A DNA stretch of 64,000 nt from CAZTQN01 sp964615765 (GCA_964615765.1 CAZTQN010000023.1:1-64000), one strand, 5' to 3'; counted from the stretch's first letter, positions 52,734 to 61,782 are shown. Numbers and translations are program-made. Notes: generated from the letters alone by a model not told the origin.

Positions 52734-54218
52734 ATGGTCCGTATGTGTAAGATGATGACGGTTGCGTGCGCCACGGTCCTGGCGTGCGGCGCCGTCGCGT
52801 CGGCCGAGAAGGCCGCCACCGTTCCGCCGATCGCTCTTCACCAGGCGGTGAAGAACTGGGACGCGAGCCTGATCGGCTCGTACCAGGCGGTCGGCTCGTG
52901 CTCCGACCTGTGGTTCAACGGCGGCTTCGACGGCGAGACGGGCATCGCCTCGCACCGCGGCGGCGCGTACCGCGACGGGATCCAGGCGGCGGACGACTTC
53001 TGGCTCTGCGAAGGCTACGTCTACGACCTCACCAGCATCAGCGGCACGCTGATCACCAACTCGATCTCGGCCATCAACAAGGCCCTGGTCGAAGTGTACG
53101 ACGACTGCGACGGCTGCCCCGGCGTCAAGCTGTTCGAACTCAAGGACGGCACGTTCTCCGTCGTCGGTCCGTACTCCATGGACGCGTCCTACCGCGTGGT
53201 TGACTGGACCTTCACGGTCGCCAACCAGCAGGACAGCAAGGTCCGCGACATCGTCCTCAAGGGCGGCGCCTACTGGGTCAGCCTCCAGGGTCTGACCGAC
53301 GGCCAGTGCCCGACGATGAACATGTGCGACTCGACCTTCTGGGGCACGACCAACATGGTCAAGGGCGCCGTCCCCAAGAAGCGCCTCGGCACCCCCACGG
53401 GCAACCCGACGAACTTCAACTTCGAAGGCCCCTGGTCTCCGATCGATGACTGCTGCATCGGCTGCACCGACCTGGCGTTCTCGATCGCCGCGGTTCCCTG
53501 CAAGATCCTCGTCGACAACGGCGTGGCCAACCGCAGCGTGACCCCCGCCGGCGCCAAGAGCCAGTTCTCCACCGCCGACGTGACCCGCAACTTCCGCGCG
53601 GCTGACGACTTCGTCACCCCGCCCTGCAACCCCTTCCGCGTCTGCTACCTCGAAGGCTGCGTCTACACGAACTGTGACTTCCGCCTCCCGAACGTCACCG
53701 GCGTGTTCGAAATCTACGGCAACGACTGCCGTTACCCGGCCTACTGCTTCGGCGGCTCGACCGTCGGCAGCGGCAGCTACACCCGCGCCATCGACCTCGG
53801 CTTCACCACGACCTTCGAAGGTAAGGTCCTCCGCGCCTACCGCCTCGAGTTCCACGGCCTGAACATCGTCCTCGACGGTGGCAAGCAGTTCTGGGTCTCG
53901 ATCGGCGTCCGCTTCGGCTACAGCATCAACGAGAAGACCCTGTTCTGCTACAACGACGACTGCGATCGCACCTGCCTCATCCGCTGGAACCCCGGCCACA
54001 CCCTGGCCTGGGATGCCTGCCCGCCCGAGCAGAACGAGCGCACCGCCTGGGTCTCCGCTGGTCGTGACTTCGCCTTCCTGGTCGCTGGCGAGCCCGTCGT
54101 CGGCAGCACCCCGGGTGGCTCGACCGGCACCTGCGCCGCTGACTTCAACCGCGACGGCGGCGTCTCGGTCCAGGACGTGTTCGACTACCTGACCGCCTGG
54201 ATGACCGGCTGCCCGTAA
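52734..54218 (+). CDS. Cysteine-rich secreted surface protein with GC-type dockerin module
   Basis: A 494-residue exported protein of unknown function. Signal peptide MMTVACATVLACGAVASAEK. The body is two related halves: the first with LWFNGGFDGETG and QAADDFWLCEGYVYDLT, the second with ILVDNGVANRSVT and RAADDFVTPPCNPFRVCYLE. It contains some two dozen cysteines. The C-terminus is one dockerin-like unit, DFNRDGGVSVQDVFDYLTAW. Expression signals are strong: a good promoter, AAGGAGG 8 bases upstream of the ATG, and a perfect 13-bp hairpin past the stop. Codon choice is very uniform. It may be an abundant, disulfide-linked surface protein. Confidence 0.85.
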   Translation: MVRMCKMMTVACATVLACGAVASAEKAATVPPIALHQAVKNWDASLIGSYQAVGSCSDLWFNGGFDGETGIASHRGGAYRDGIQAADDFWLCEGYVYDLTSISGTLITNSISAINKALVEVYDDCDGCPGVKLFELKDGTFSVVGPYSMDASYRVVDWTFTVANQQDSKVRDIVLKGGAYWVSLQGLTDGQCPTMNMCDSTFWGTTNMVKGAVPKKRLGTPTGNPTNFNFEGPWSPIDDCCIGCTDLAFSIAAVPCKILVDNGVANRSVTPAGAKSQFSTADVTRNFRAADDFVTPPCNPFRVCYLEGCVYTNCDFRLPNVTGVFEIYGNDCRYPAYCFGGSTVGSGSYTRAIDLGFTTTFEGKVLRAYRLEFHGLNIVLDGGKQFWVSIGVRFGYSINEKTLFCYNDDCDRTCLIRWNPGHTLAWDACPPEQNERTAWVSAGRDFAFLVAGEPVVGSTPGGSTGTCAADFNRDGGVSVQDVFDYLTAWMTGCP

Positions 54219-54620
54219 GACGCAGCAGGCTCTTCAGGACCTGGAGTGATCCGTCTCTGAATCTGGCTCTCTGATCCCGGTTCACGCAGATCACGCAGTC
54301 TGATACCTCCGAACGCCCCGGGCCCCGTGCCCGGGGCGTTCTCGTTTATCGCGAACCTTTCTCGCCCCCCACTCCCGCCACACCGGCTGTTTTTGCCCGC
54401 ACAGCCCGCGTCCTCAACGCCCGCCAAGCCGCTCCGCGAATCCGGCTCGCCCATCGCGGCGAACGCGCGAACGGCTCCCCGCCTCTCTCCGACCGCCATC
54501 CCGCGGGCGCGAGCAACCGTTCAGGTCGTTCACAGCATGTGTCTGGAGACACTCACGCCCGACCCCAAACCCCGCACGCGGACGCTATCATGCCGTCGAA
54601 GGCAGGAGGCGGTGCGGCCG
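54219..54620. other. 402-bp intergenic region
   Basis: Between the surface-protein stop and the sigma-factor start. It contains a strong terminator at 54311-54341 and, just before the sigma gene, an AGGAGG at 54604-54609. I see no gene in between; the open frame upstream of the sigma start is not family-like. Confidence 0.6.
54311..54341 (+). terminator. Intrinsic terminator after surface-protein gene
   Basis: GAACGCCCCGGGC (54311-54323) and GCCCGGGGCGTTC (54329-54341) form a perfect 13-bp stem with a 5-base loop, followed by TCGTTT. The stem is nearly the same as the one at 51061. Confidence 0.7.
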
Positions 54621-55223
54621 GTGATTGACAGTGTCCTACAGCGCATCGCCTCGGGGGACTCCGGCGCGGTACAAGAATGCATCGATCGCTTCGGCGGGCT
54701 GGTGTGGTCGCTGGCGCGGCGATTCTGCTTCAATCCCAGCGAGGCCGAGGACGCCGTGCAGGAGATCTTCCTGGACGTCTGGAAGAGCGCCGGCCGCTAT
54801 GACCCGTCGGTCGCGAGTGAAGCGACGTTCGTCGCGATGATCGCGCGTCGTCGCCTGATCGATCGGCGCCGACGCAGCGGGCGCGAGCCCTCGATGATGG
54901 AACTGCAGCCCGGCGTAAGCGGCGGGGACGAGCCGGCGGTGTCGGCCCCCGAACTGGCGGAGGACGCGCAAGCCGCGCTGCGTGCGCTGGAGTCGCTGCG
55001 TCCGGAGCAGCAGCGCGTGCTGCGATTGTCGATCTATCAGGGCCTGTCGCACGAGCGGATCGCCGAGGCGACGGGGCTGCCCTTGGGCACGGTCAAGACG
55101 CACGTCCGCCGCGGGCTGATCCGCATCCGCGAGATTCTCGGTGCGGGGGCGGGCGGCGGGGACGGCACGATTGGAGACGCCGAGCAGACGCTCGGCAGCA
55201 GCGCCGGGGGTGACCACCCATGA
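54621..55223 (+). CDS. ECF-type RNA polymerase sigma factor
   Basis: The 200-residue protein has region 2 (FGGLVWSLARRFCFNPSEAE, DAVQEIFLDVWKSAGRYD, FVAMIARRRLIDRRRRSGRE) and region 4 (LRALESLRPEQQRVLRLSIY, GLSHERIAEATGLPLGTVKT, HVRRGLIRIREIL). GTG at 54621 is used; GTG at 54612 is also in frame but only two bases from AGGAGG. Its stop overlaps the anti-sigma start by 4 bases (ATGA), the normal arrangement of an ECF sigma with its regulator. Confidence 0.9.
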   Translation: MIDSVLQRIASGDSGAVQECIDRFGGLVWSLARRFCFNPSEAEDAVQEIFLDVWKSAGRYDPSVASEATFVAMIARRRLIDRRRRSGREPSMMELQPGVSGGDEPAVSAPELAEDAQAALRALESLRPEQQRVLRLSIYQGLSHERIAEATGLPLGTVKTHVRRGLIRIREILGAGAGGGDGTIGDAEQTLGSSAGGDHP

Positions 55224-56206
55224 GCGCCCGCGCGAACTTTGATCGGGAACGGTGGCTGGAGCTGCTCGTCGAGCAGGCGACGGCGGTGCGCGTCGACGAG
55301 GCCGACAAGGCCGACGTGCAGATGGCGGCCCGCGCGCCGGGGGCGGCGGAAGAACTGGCGGCGCTGGAACTGACCGCGGCGCGGCTGGCGACGGCGTACG
55401 CGATGAAGGAATCCTCGGTCGGGCTGCCCGGCGATCTGGCGGCGCGGCTGCGGGCCCAGGGCGTCGGCTTTGCCGCCGCGACCGGGAACGAAAGCCGCGA
55501 AGCGTCCGGACCGTCGAGCACGCCGGTGCGCCGCGCGGCGGCCGTGCAGACCGCGGGCGGACCAGACCGCGCCGCACAGACCGGACCAACGCCCACGACG
55601 ATTCCGTCTACAGCCCCGGCTTCGCCCACGCGGCCGTCGGCCGAGCCGATGCGCGTGCACACGGGCGAGACCCGCGGCGCGGGCGCTTCGGGGCGGCGTA
55701 TCGGTCGGGCGGGATGGGTGATGGCGGCGGCGGCGCTGGCGCTTGCCGCGGTCGGGTGGTGGCCGCGCGTCGCCGGCCTGATGGGCAACGACGCCGGGCC
55801 GGACAACGCGTCGGTGCAGCTCGCCTCGCTGATGCGGTCGGCGGCGGACGTTCGCCGGGCCGATTGGCAGCGCGGCGAGGACGAGGCCGCCGGTGCCACC
55901 ACGGGCGAGATCGTCTGGAGCCCGTCGCGCCAGGAAGGCTACATGGTCTTCCGCGGCCTGCGCGCCAACGACCCTTCGCGCGAGCAGTACCAACTCTGGA
56001 TCTTCGACCCCGAGCGCGACGAGCGCTACCCCGTGCACGGCGGCGTGTTCGACATGCCCAAGGACTGCGGCGAGCTGGTCATCCCGATCAAGCCGCGCCT
56101 GCCCGTGCCCAAGGCGAGCACGTTCGTCGTCACCGTCGAGAAGCCGGGCGGCGTGTGGGTCTCGGACCGCTCGCGGATTGCCGCGATCGCGAAGACGGGC
56201 TCGTAA
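55220..56206 (+). CDS. RskA-like membrane anti-sigma factor
   Basis: A 328-residue protein that should hold the preceding sigma factor until a signal releases it. The N-terminus is cytoplasmic and helical; one membrane segment lies near residue 160-180 (GWVMAAAALALAAVGWWP). The periplasmic part matches the RskA C-terminal domain (EIVWSPSRQEGYMVFRGLRA, QYQLWIFDPERDERYPVHG, GELVIPIKPRLPVPKAS, TVEKPGGVWVSD). No zinc-binding HxxxCxxC motif is seen. It overlaps the sigma gene by 4 bases. Confidence 0.87.
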   Translation: MSARANFDRERWLELLVEQATAVRVDEADKADVQMAARAPGAAEELAALELTAARLATAYAMKESSVGLPGDLAARLRAQGVGFAAATGNESREASGPSSTPVRRAAAVQTAGGPDRAAQTGPTPTTIPSTAPASPTRPSAEPMRVHTGETRGAGASGRRIGRAGWVMAAAALALAAVGWWPRVAGLMGNDAGPDNASVQLASLMRSAADVRRADWQRGEDEAAGATTGEIVWSPSRQEGYMVFRGLRANDPSREQYQLWIFDPERDERYPVHGGVFDMPKDCGELVIPIKPRLPVPKASTFVVTVEKPGGVWVSDRSRIAAIAKTGS

Positions 56207-56238
56207 CGGGCCGCAAATCGACACGCACACAAACACAA

Positions 56239-56261
56239 GCGCGGGTGGTTCGCACCCGCGC
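56239..56261 (+). terminator. Hairpin after the anti-sigma gene
   Basis: GCGCGGGTG (56239-56247) and CACCCGCGC (56253-56261) form a perfect 9-bp stem with a 5-base loop, 32 bases past the stop. There is no T tract. Confidence 0.45.
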
Positions 56262-56304
56262 CGCGGCTGAGGTCCGCTGAGATCTGGTCGTTGGCCTGTT
56301 CGTT

Positions 56305-56328
56305 CCCGGGGCGATGGGTCGCCCCGGG
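56305..56328. terminator. Hairpin between convergent genes
   Basis: CCCGGGGCGA (56305-56314) and TCGCCCCGGG (56319-56328) form a perfect 10-bp stem with a TGGG loop, just past the stop of the gene on the minus strand. It likely serves that gene. Confidence 0.55.
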
Positions 56329-56343
56329 CGGAAGGTCTTTGTG

Positions 56344-57408
56344 TTACCGGCCGGCGTTGGTCACGGCGAGCGTGAGCTCGACGGCGGTGTCTTCCTTCAG
56401 GCCGCACTGCCGGGCCCGCTCGAGCATCTGGGCGGCGGCGTCGTAGCTGGCGATGCTCTGGGCGATGACGGCCGCGGTGAGGTAGCCGGCGGCGCTGTTG
56501 GAACGGTCGGCGATCGCCTTCACTTCCTGGAAGCGGGAACCGAGCGACGAGCCGCCGTCGGGCAGCATGGCCAGACTGATGGGCGAGCGGGCCAGCGTCG
56601 GCGTCGTCGTGTAGGCCTGGCTGATCACGCCGATGGCGTCTTCGAGCTTCTGGTCGAGCAGGAGCGCAAAGCCCAGCGAGCGGCGGGTGGTGTCGTCAGT
56701 AGGAATATCGCGCAGGTGCAGGCGGTAGAGATCGGCGGCGATGGCGACGCGACCCTGGCGGAACTGCTCGTCGCCGCGTTCGCGGGCGAGCACGTTGTAC
56801 TCGGTCGTGTACGACGCCTGACGCACGATCACCGTCGGCGCGGCTTCTTGAACGATGACGCGCGGCGGGGGGCTGCGATCGACCACGACCACCGGCGGCG
56901 GGCAGGGCTTGTCAACCACAACGACCGGCGGGGGGCACGGGCGATCGATGATGACCGGGCGGCGCCAGCGATCGTCGCAATCGCGGTCGCGATCGATGAT
57001 CACGACGTCGTTGCGGTAGCGCGGGCGGTCGATGATGACGGTCTTGCTGCCGCAGTCGTCATAGCGGCGGTGGTAGTAGGACGAGGAGTAGTGCGACGAG
57101 GAGTACCCGCGCGAGTAGCCGGTGTTGAAGCCGAGGTTGATGTTGATCTTGGTGCGATCGCCGCCGCGGTCGTGATGGCGGTCGTAGCCGCGATCGTGCC
57201 CGCGGTCGTTGCGGTGGGAGCCGCGGAACTCGTTGCGGTGCCCGTTGTCGTAGTCACCTTTGCGAAGGCCGCGGAAGGTGCGGTCGTCGTCAGCGCTGGC
57301 GAGGGAGGGGGCGAGCAGCGTGGCAGCGCCGGCCGCCGCGGCGAGCGCGGCGAGACGCAGGCTCGAGTGGGCGGGGCGGTGAGCGGACGACGCGTGGGTG
57401 CCGAACAT
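56344..57408 (-). CDS. Secreted protein with Cys-Pro-Val repeats and TPR-like end
   Basis: A 354-residue exported protein of unknown function. Signal peptide spans residues 1 to about 40 (LRLAALAAAAGAATLLAPSLASA). A region rich in Arg, His, Asp, Ser and Tyr follows. Then come repeats of the form PCPPPVVVVDKPCPPPVVVVD, alternating with strands of I/V and D (VIIDRPRYRNDVVIIDRD). The last 150 residues are helical with TPR-like units (FRQGRVAIAADLYRLHLRDI, LLDQKLEDAIGVISQAY). Transcribed divergently from nothing close; the paralogue-like gene at 57570 lies upstream on the same strand. ATG 57408 gives a clean signal. Confidence 0.75.
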   Translation of the reverse strand: MFGTHASSAHRPAHSSLRLAALAAAAGAATLLAPSLASADDDRTFRGLRKGDYDNGHRNEFRGSHRNDRGHDRGYDRHHDRGGDRTKININLGFNTGYSRGYSSSHYSSSYYHRRYDDCGSKTVIIDRPRYRNDVVIIDRDRDCDDRWRRPVIIDRPCPPPVVVVDKPCPPPVVVVDRSPPPRVIVQEAAPTVIVRQASYTTEYNVLARERGDEQFRQGRVAIAADLYRLHLRDIPTDDTTRRSLGFALLLDQKLEDAIGVISQAYTTTPTLARSPISLAMLPDGGSSLGSRFQEVKAIADRSNSAAGYLTAAVIAQSIASYDAAAQMLERARQCGLKEDTAVELTLAVTNAGR

Positions 57409-57569
57409 GGCTCGGGGTCCTGTGCTTGGTCCGTCCGGACCCGCCGTACACGGGCGGGGCCGGGCGTCTGCGGCGGCCTGCAACAATGCGGGCTCGCTTG
57501 GTATACCGCGATGAACGGGGTGGGGTGTCCGCAGGGGAAAGCGGTGCCGGCGGGAGGGCGTGGACAGAT

Positions 57570-58766
57570 TCAGGGTTTGCCCGAGGCCTGGCCGACGAGG
57601 TTGGCCCGGAGGGCGTCGGCGGCGAGGCGGTCGAAGCCGGCCGCCTGGGCCCGGGTGAGCATGCGGAGGGCGACCAAGGGTTGACCCTCCCACTGCTTGG
57701 CGACGGCCGCGGCGAAGAGCGTTTCGGGCGTTGGGCGGCGGGCGGCGAGGTCCATCAGGCGGCTGACAGCGGCCCGGAAGTCGGGCGAGGAGGCGTCGAG
57801 GCCGACGGGGGACGCCGCGGCGGCCAGTTCCGGGGCGCGGCGGTGGGCGGCGCTGAGGAGCGTGGCGGCGGCGGGGGCGTCGCCGGAGAGCAGGACCGCC
57901 GCGGCGAGGGCGCGCGGGGATTCGATGTCGCTCGGGGCCAGGCGGATGTGGGCGCGGAAGAGGGCGGCGGCCCGGTCGTACTCCCGGGCGGCGAGGGCCG
58001 CTTCGGCGAGGTCGATCTCGGTGAACTGGTTGGCGGCGGGGTCGCGGTACGGCGCGGGGGCGGCGTTCGAGAGCACGGCCGGGTCGACCGTGCGGAAGAT
58101 GGGCGAGGAGGCGGCGTAGACGTCGTAGACGGGGTAGGTGGAGGCGTAGGAGCGGTAGCCGAAGAAGCCGTAGGGATAGCCGTAGTACGAGGTGGGGATG
58201 CAGTAGGAGAACTTGCGGAAGTCGCCGGAGAGGTCGACGCCCTGGTTGGTGAGGGTGATGCCGCCGGAGGTTTGGAGGAAGCGGCGGGTGGAGTCGGCGT
58301 CGAGCCCGAAGCGGCCGTTGTTGACGGTGAGCCCGGGGCGGATGACTTCGCCGTTGGCGGCGACGACGGGGGCGATCGTGGTGGTGGTCGGGTTGAAGGC
58401 GCGGTCGTAGCCGGTGGGGCAGGGACGCGGCGGGCAGGGCTGGGGGATGGGCTGGGGGATGGGCGTGACGGGATAAGGCATGGGGCGGAGGCGCTGCGTG
58501 AGCAGGCTGCCGCCGCGGTGCGGCGTGGGGAACTTGGCGGGCACGCCGCCGAGGGGGCGGACGGCTTGCGGCACAACTTGCGGCGGAGGCTGCGGCGGCT
58601 GCGGCGTGAGAGCGCGGCGGGTGGCGTCGTCGGACTGAGCCGCGGCGGGGGCGGCGAAGGACGCCGCGGCGCCGAGGGCGGTCAGGACAGCGGCGATGAT
58701 GACGCGCGATGTCGCGGCGGTCGGGAGCACTGGCCGAGGGTTGGGGCAATCAAGAGCGGTGCCCAT
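57570..58766 (-). CDS. Secreted proline-rich protein with TPR-like C-terminus
   Basis: A 398-residue exported protein of unknown function. Signal peptide ends near ASFAAPAAAQ. A Pro/Gln-rich segment (PQPPQPPPQVVPQAV) is followed by IPQPIPQPCPPRPCPTGYDR, then a Tyr/Gly-rich stretch (YYGYPYGFFGYRSY). About 150 residues of TPR-like helices (FTEIDLAEAALAAREYDRA, AAVAKQWEGQPLVALRMLTR) form the C-terminus. Its layout parallels the gene at 56344, so the two are probably related and co-transcribed. GGAG lies 9 bases before the ATG. Confidence 0.75.
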   Translation of the reverse strand: MGTALDCPNPRPVLPTAATSRVIIAAVLTALGAAASFAAPAAAQSDDATRRALTPQPPQPPPQVVPQAVRPLGGVPAKFPTPHRGGSLLTQRLRPMPYPVTPIPQPIPQPCPPRPCPTGYDRAFNPTTTTIAPVVAANGEVIRPGLTVNNGRFGLDADSTRRFLQTSGGITLTNQGVDLSGDFRKFSYCIPTSYYGYPYGFFGYRSYASTYPVYDVYAASSPIFRTVDPAVLSNAAPAPYRDPAANQFTEIDLAEAALAAREYDRAAALFRAHIRLAPSDIESPRALAAAVLLSGDAPAAATLLSAAHRRAPELAAAASPVGLDASSPDFRAAVSRLMDLAARRPTPETLFAAAVAKQWEGQPLVALRMLTRAQAAGFDRLAADALRANLVGQASGKP

Positions 58767-58976
58767 GGCGTGAACTCCGGGGCGGACTCGGGCGGCACAG
58801 CGCCGAGAGCCGCTATGGGTCTATACGCATGTCGGGCGGGGAGGCGGCGGGGATTGGGGAAAAAGGAAGGGGCGAGAGGTCAGAGGTGAGAGGTCAGGGG
58901 GGGAGGGGATGTGCGCGTCACGCGGGCGTGGGGGTACCCGGGGGGGGAGGGGTGGGGGTGGGCGATAGACTGGGGC

Positions 58977-59675
58977 ATGGTGGTGCTGAAGCCGGATGAA
59001 TGCCGCGTTCTGGGGGTGTTGATTGAGAAGGCGTTGACGACGCCGCAGCAGTATCCGTTGACGCTGAACGCGTTGACGGTGGGGTGCAATCAGAAGAACA
59101 ACCGGCTGCCGGTGGTGGAGTGGGACGAGGAGCGGGTGCTGGACGCGGTGGAGAGTTTGCGGCACAAGGGGCTGGTGCGGGAGGCGCTGCTGTCGGGCAG
59201 CCGCGTGGCGAAGTACCGGCATCTGGGGCGGGAAGTGCTGCAGGCGGACACGGCGGAGATCGCGATTTTGGCGGAGCTGTGGCTGCGCGGGCCGCAGACT
59301 TTGGGGGAACTGCGGCAGCACGCGGGGCGGATGCAGGCGTTCGCGTCGCTGGAAGCGCTGGAAGCGATCGTGCGCGGGCTGATGGGGCGTGAGCCGGCGC
59401 TGGTGCGGGAGTATCCGCCGGCGCCGGGGACGCGGGCGTCGCTGTTTGCGCAGACGCTGTGCCCGGACCTGCACCGGGTCGAGGCGCGGGCGGACAGCTC
59501 CGGCGCGGAGGCTGGTTCTGCGGCGGCGAGTTCTGCGGCTGCTGCTGGCGGCGGGGGGAATGCGGGCGGGAGCGGCGGGCTCGCCGCGCGGGTGGAGGCG
59601 CTGGAGCGCGAGGTTGCGGAGATGCGGCGCCTGCTGGCCGAGCTGGGCGTGACGGGGAGCGGCGGGGGCGGGTGA
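58977..59675 (+). CDS. YceH-family (DUF480) protein
   Basis: The 232-residue protein starts VLKPDECRVLGVLIEKALTT and shows TPQQYPLTLNALTVGCNQK, NNRLPVVEWDEERVLDAVE and LRGPQTLGELRQHAGRMQAF. Together these make the two winged-helix repeats typical of YceH. The role of YceH is not established; the fold suggests nucleic-acid binding. A Ser/Ala/Gly linker and a final Leu-rich helix (about 205-230) extend the C-terminus. ATG 58977. Confidence 0.9.
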   Translation: MVVLKPDECRVLGVLIEKALTTPQQYPLTLNALTVGCNQKNNRLPVVEWDEERVLDAVESLRHKGLVREALLSGSRVAKYRHLGREVLQADTAEIAILAELWLRGPQTLGELRQHAGRMQAFASLEALEAIVRGLMGREPALVREYPPAPGTRASLFAQTLCPDLHRVEARADSSGAEAGSAAASSAAAAGGGGNAGGSGGLAARVEALEREVAEMRRLLAELGVTGSGGGG

Positions 59676-59744
59676 GCGTGTGCCTACGGGCGGGAATCGG
59701 CGAGAAGTCGCGGCGGCGGGCGGGAAGGGTCGATAGGCTGGCGG

Positions 59745-60422
59745 ATGAAGATGATGATGGACATCGCGAGGCGGCGCGTGGGCATGGGCGTGGGCATGGG
59801 CGTGGGCGTGGTGGCGGCGGCGGTGCTGCTGGGCGGGTGTGCGATGCTGCCCCGGATCGGCGGCGAGGGGAACACGCTCTCGGCGGTCAGCATCGACGAG
59901 CAGACGTCGCTCGCGACGACGTACACGACGGCGGTGTACCGCCCGATCGACCCGCAGACGGCGGACGTGTACCTGACGGACATCCCGGTGCAGCGGATCA
60001 CGGGGCCGAAGGATCGGCTGGGGGACGCGGTCGGGAGCATCGTGCACCTGCACGTGTTCCTGGTGCCGAAGGCGGGGGATACGCCGATCGATCAGACGGC
60101 GTGCAACGTGACGATCCGGCACATCGTGCTGGCGGGCACGCCGCGGGGTGTGGCGGCGAGTGATATCCCGGCGATGGGCCTGTACGCGGGCGCGGGGTTC
60201 GTGCAGCCGGATGACACGATCGGCGGCGAGTCGCTGGGCGGCGGCGTGACCGGCGCATCGCACCGGCTGACACGCTCCAGCCCAGGATTCCGCGACCTCA
60301 TCGGGACCGGCTCGATCGGCGGGACGTTCAACGCGCGGCGGGATGATGCGCTGGCGCGGCAGATCGCGGGGCGGATCGAGTCGCTGGTGCGGGAGATGGA
60401 GGGGGTGGAGAAGGGGAAGTGA
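59745..60422 (+). CDS. Putative lipoprotein, unknown function
   Basis: A 225-residue protein with a lipoprotein signal: GMGVGVVAAAVLLGGCAML, the Cys in LLGGC being the likely lipidation site. The mature part has TYTTAVYRPIDPQTADVYLT, VGSIVHLHVFLVPKAGDTP and ASHRLTRSSPGFRDLIGTGS; I recognise no family. It follows the yceH-like gene by 69 bases. ATG 59745. Confidence 0.75.
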   Translation: MKMMMDIARRRVGMGVGMGVGVVAAAVLLGGCAMLPRIGGEGNTLSAVSIDEQTSLATTYTTAVYRPIDPQTADVYLTDIPVQRITGPKDRLGDAVGSIVHLHVFLVPKAGDTPIDQTACNVTIRHIVLAGTPRGVAASDIPAMGLYAGAGFVQPDDTIGGESLGGGVTGASHRLTRSSPGFRDLIGTGSIGGTFNARRDDALARQIAGRIESLVREMEGVEKGK

Positions 60423-60483
60423 GGGGGCGGGGGGCGGGAAGCGGGGGAGGTTGAACGCGAAGGCGCGATGGGCTCGAAGGGGG

Positions 60484-60543
60484 GCGGGAAGCGGGATTCG
60501 GGATTCGGGATTCGGGAGGCGGGAGGCGGGAAGCGGGAAGCGG
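60484..60543. repeat. Heptamer tandem repeat
   Basis: Eight and a half units of a 7-base motif (GCGGGAA / GCGGGAT / TCGGGAT / GCGGGAG variants) lie between the lipoprotein gene and the convergent amidohydrolase gene. Confidence 0.85.
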
Positions 60544-60574
60544 CGGGGTGGTGGGGTGGCAGGCGGGGTATTGC

Positions 60575-61708
60575 TTACGCGTGGTCGGCGTGCCAGCGTT
60601 CGACGAGGGTGACGGCGTTGTTGTGGTAGATGTCGGCGAGGACGTCGGGCGGGAGCGACATGCCGCGGAGGGTGGGGGCGCTCATCGCGGTGTGGGCCTT
60701 TGGGTCGAGCATCATGAGGTCGGGGTCGGCGATGTTGGACTCGGCGTCGTACGTTGACTCGAACATCGTGCGAAGGGCCCAGTAGCGGCTGGCGTAGAGG
60801 TCGAAGGCGGACTCGGGGGAGTCAGCCAGGTCGGACATCGGCGTGTTCATCTTCTTCTGCGGCGAAAGGTGGTCGTCGCTGGCGACGATGTCCGAGCCGA
60901 AGAGGATGCGGGTGCGCCACTTGATAAAGAACGCGCGGGTGGTTTCGGCGGGCTGCTGGCCCAGGGCGCGGACGACCCACTTGGTGGCGCTGGTGTCGAG
61001 GTAGAGGTTGGGGTGGTTCGAGAGCAGGCGGTCGAGGAAGGGGAGGTTTTCCGGCCAGCCGCCCATGTGTGCGGCGATCCAGGGGTTGGGGAAGCGGTCG
61101 AGCATGCGCTCGAAGCGGGCGTATTCCAGGGGCTTATCGCCGAAGCGGGCGGGGTCTTTGTAGCGGGTGTTGAACCAGGTGTCGGGGTCGCAGATGTGGA
61201 TCATGTACATCATGCCGAGCGAGGCGCCGAGTTCGCAGGCGCGGACGCGCCAGGGGGCGTCGACTTCGGCGACATCGGTCGCGCCGTAGGGCGTAGCGGC
61301 GATGTCAGGGAGGATCTCGCGGAGGCGTGGGGAGCACCAGAGTTTGAGCATCCGCGCGTTGAAGCGGGCGTGGAACTGTTTGATGACGTCGAGGTAGCCG
61401 TCGCGGAAGGCGCGGCCGCGGTCCGCGTCGGAGAAAGAGGGGAAGGCGATGAAGCGGACCGAGTCGCCGAGCAGTTCGCGGGTCGCGTCGGCGAGGTGGA
61501 TCTGGGTCATGGAATAGGTGCGGGAGACGCCGAAGATTCGGCGGGCCTGGTCGTAGATCGCCGCGGCTTTGCCCATGACGTGGGTGTGGATGTCGATGAT
61601 GGGCGCGGGCGGGGCGGGCAGGCGGGCGGCCTCAAGGCGATAATCGACCCCGAAGCGGTTGGCCGCGGTGGGTTGACGTGCGGTTGGCTGGGCGGATTCG
61701 GCGGTCAC
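60575..61708 (-). CDS. Amidohydrolase-2 family metal-dependent hydrolase
   Basis: The 377-residue TIM-barrel enzyme shows the metal motif IIDIHTHVMG, then MYMIHICDPDTWFNTRY, WIAAHMGGWPENLPFL, NLYLDTSATKWVVRAL and ILFGSDIVASDD, which give the expected HxH, His, His and Asp ligands. This family includes decarboxylases and lactone hydrolases, so the exact reaction is open. GTG at 61708 is the start; the upstream in-frame part is Pro/Arg-rich and overlaps the leader of the divergent gene. Confidence 0.85.
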   Translation of the reverse strand: MTAESAQPTARQPTAANRFGVDYRLEAARLPAPPAPIIDIHTHVMGKAAAIYDQARRIFGVSRTYSMTQIHLADATRELLGDSVRFIAFPSFSDADRGRAFRDGYLDVIKQFHARFNARMLKLWCSPRLREILPDIAATPYGATDVAEVDAPWRVRACELGASLGMMYMIHICDPDTWFNTRYKDPARFGDKPLEYARFERMLDRFPNPWIAAHMGGWPENLPFLDRLLSNHPNLYLDTSATKWVVRALGQQPAETTRAFFIKWRTRILFGSDIVASDDHLSPQKKMNTPMSDLADSPESAFDLYASRYWALRTMFESTYDAESNIADPDLMMLDPKAHTAMSAPTLRGMSLPPDVLADIYHNNAVTLVERWHADHA

Positions 61709-61782
61709 GGGCGATGGTATCGGAAGAGGGGGCGGGCGGGGACGAGTGCGGTTTCGGCGTGGTGCGTGCGGGAGCAAGTCGC

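Noticed and set aside
54327..54620. Longer N-terminus of the sigma factor
   Set aside because: The frame is open but holds no sigma-like sequence and includes a terminator; AGGAGG supports a start near 54612-54621.
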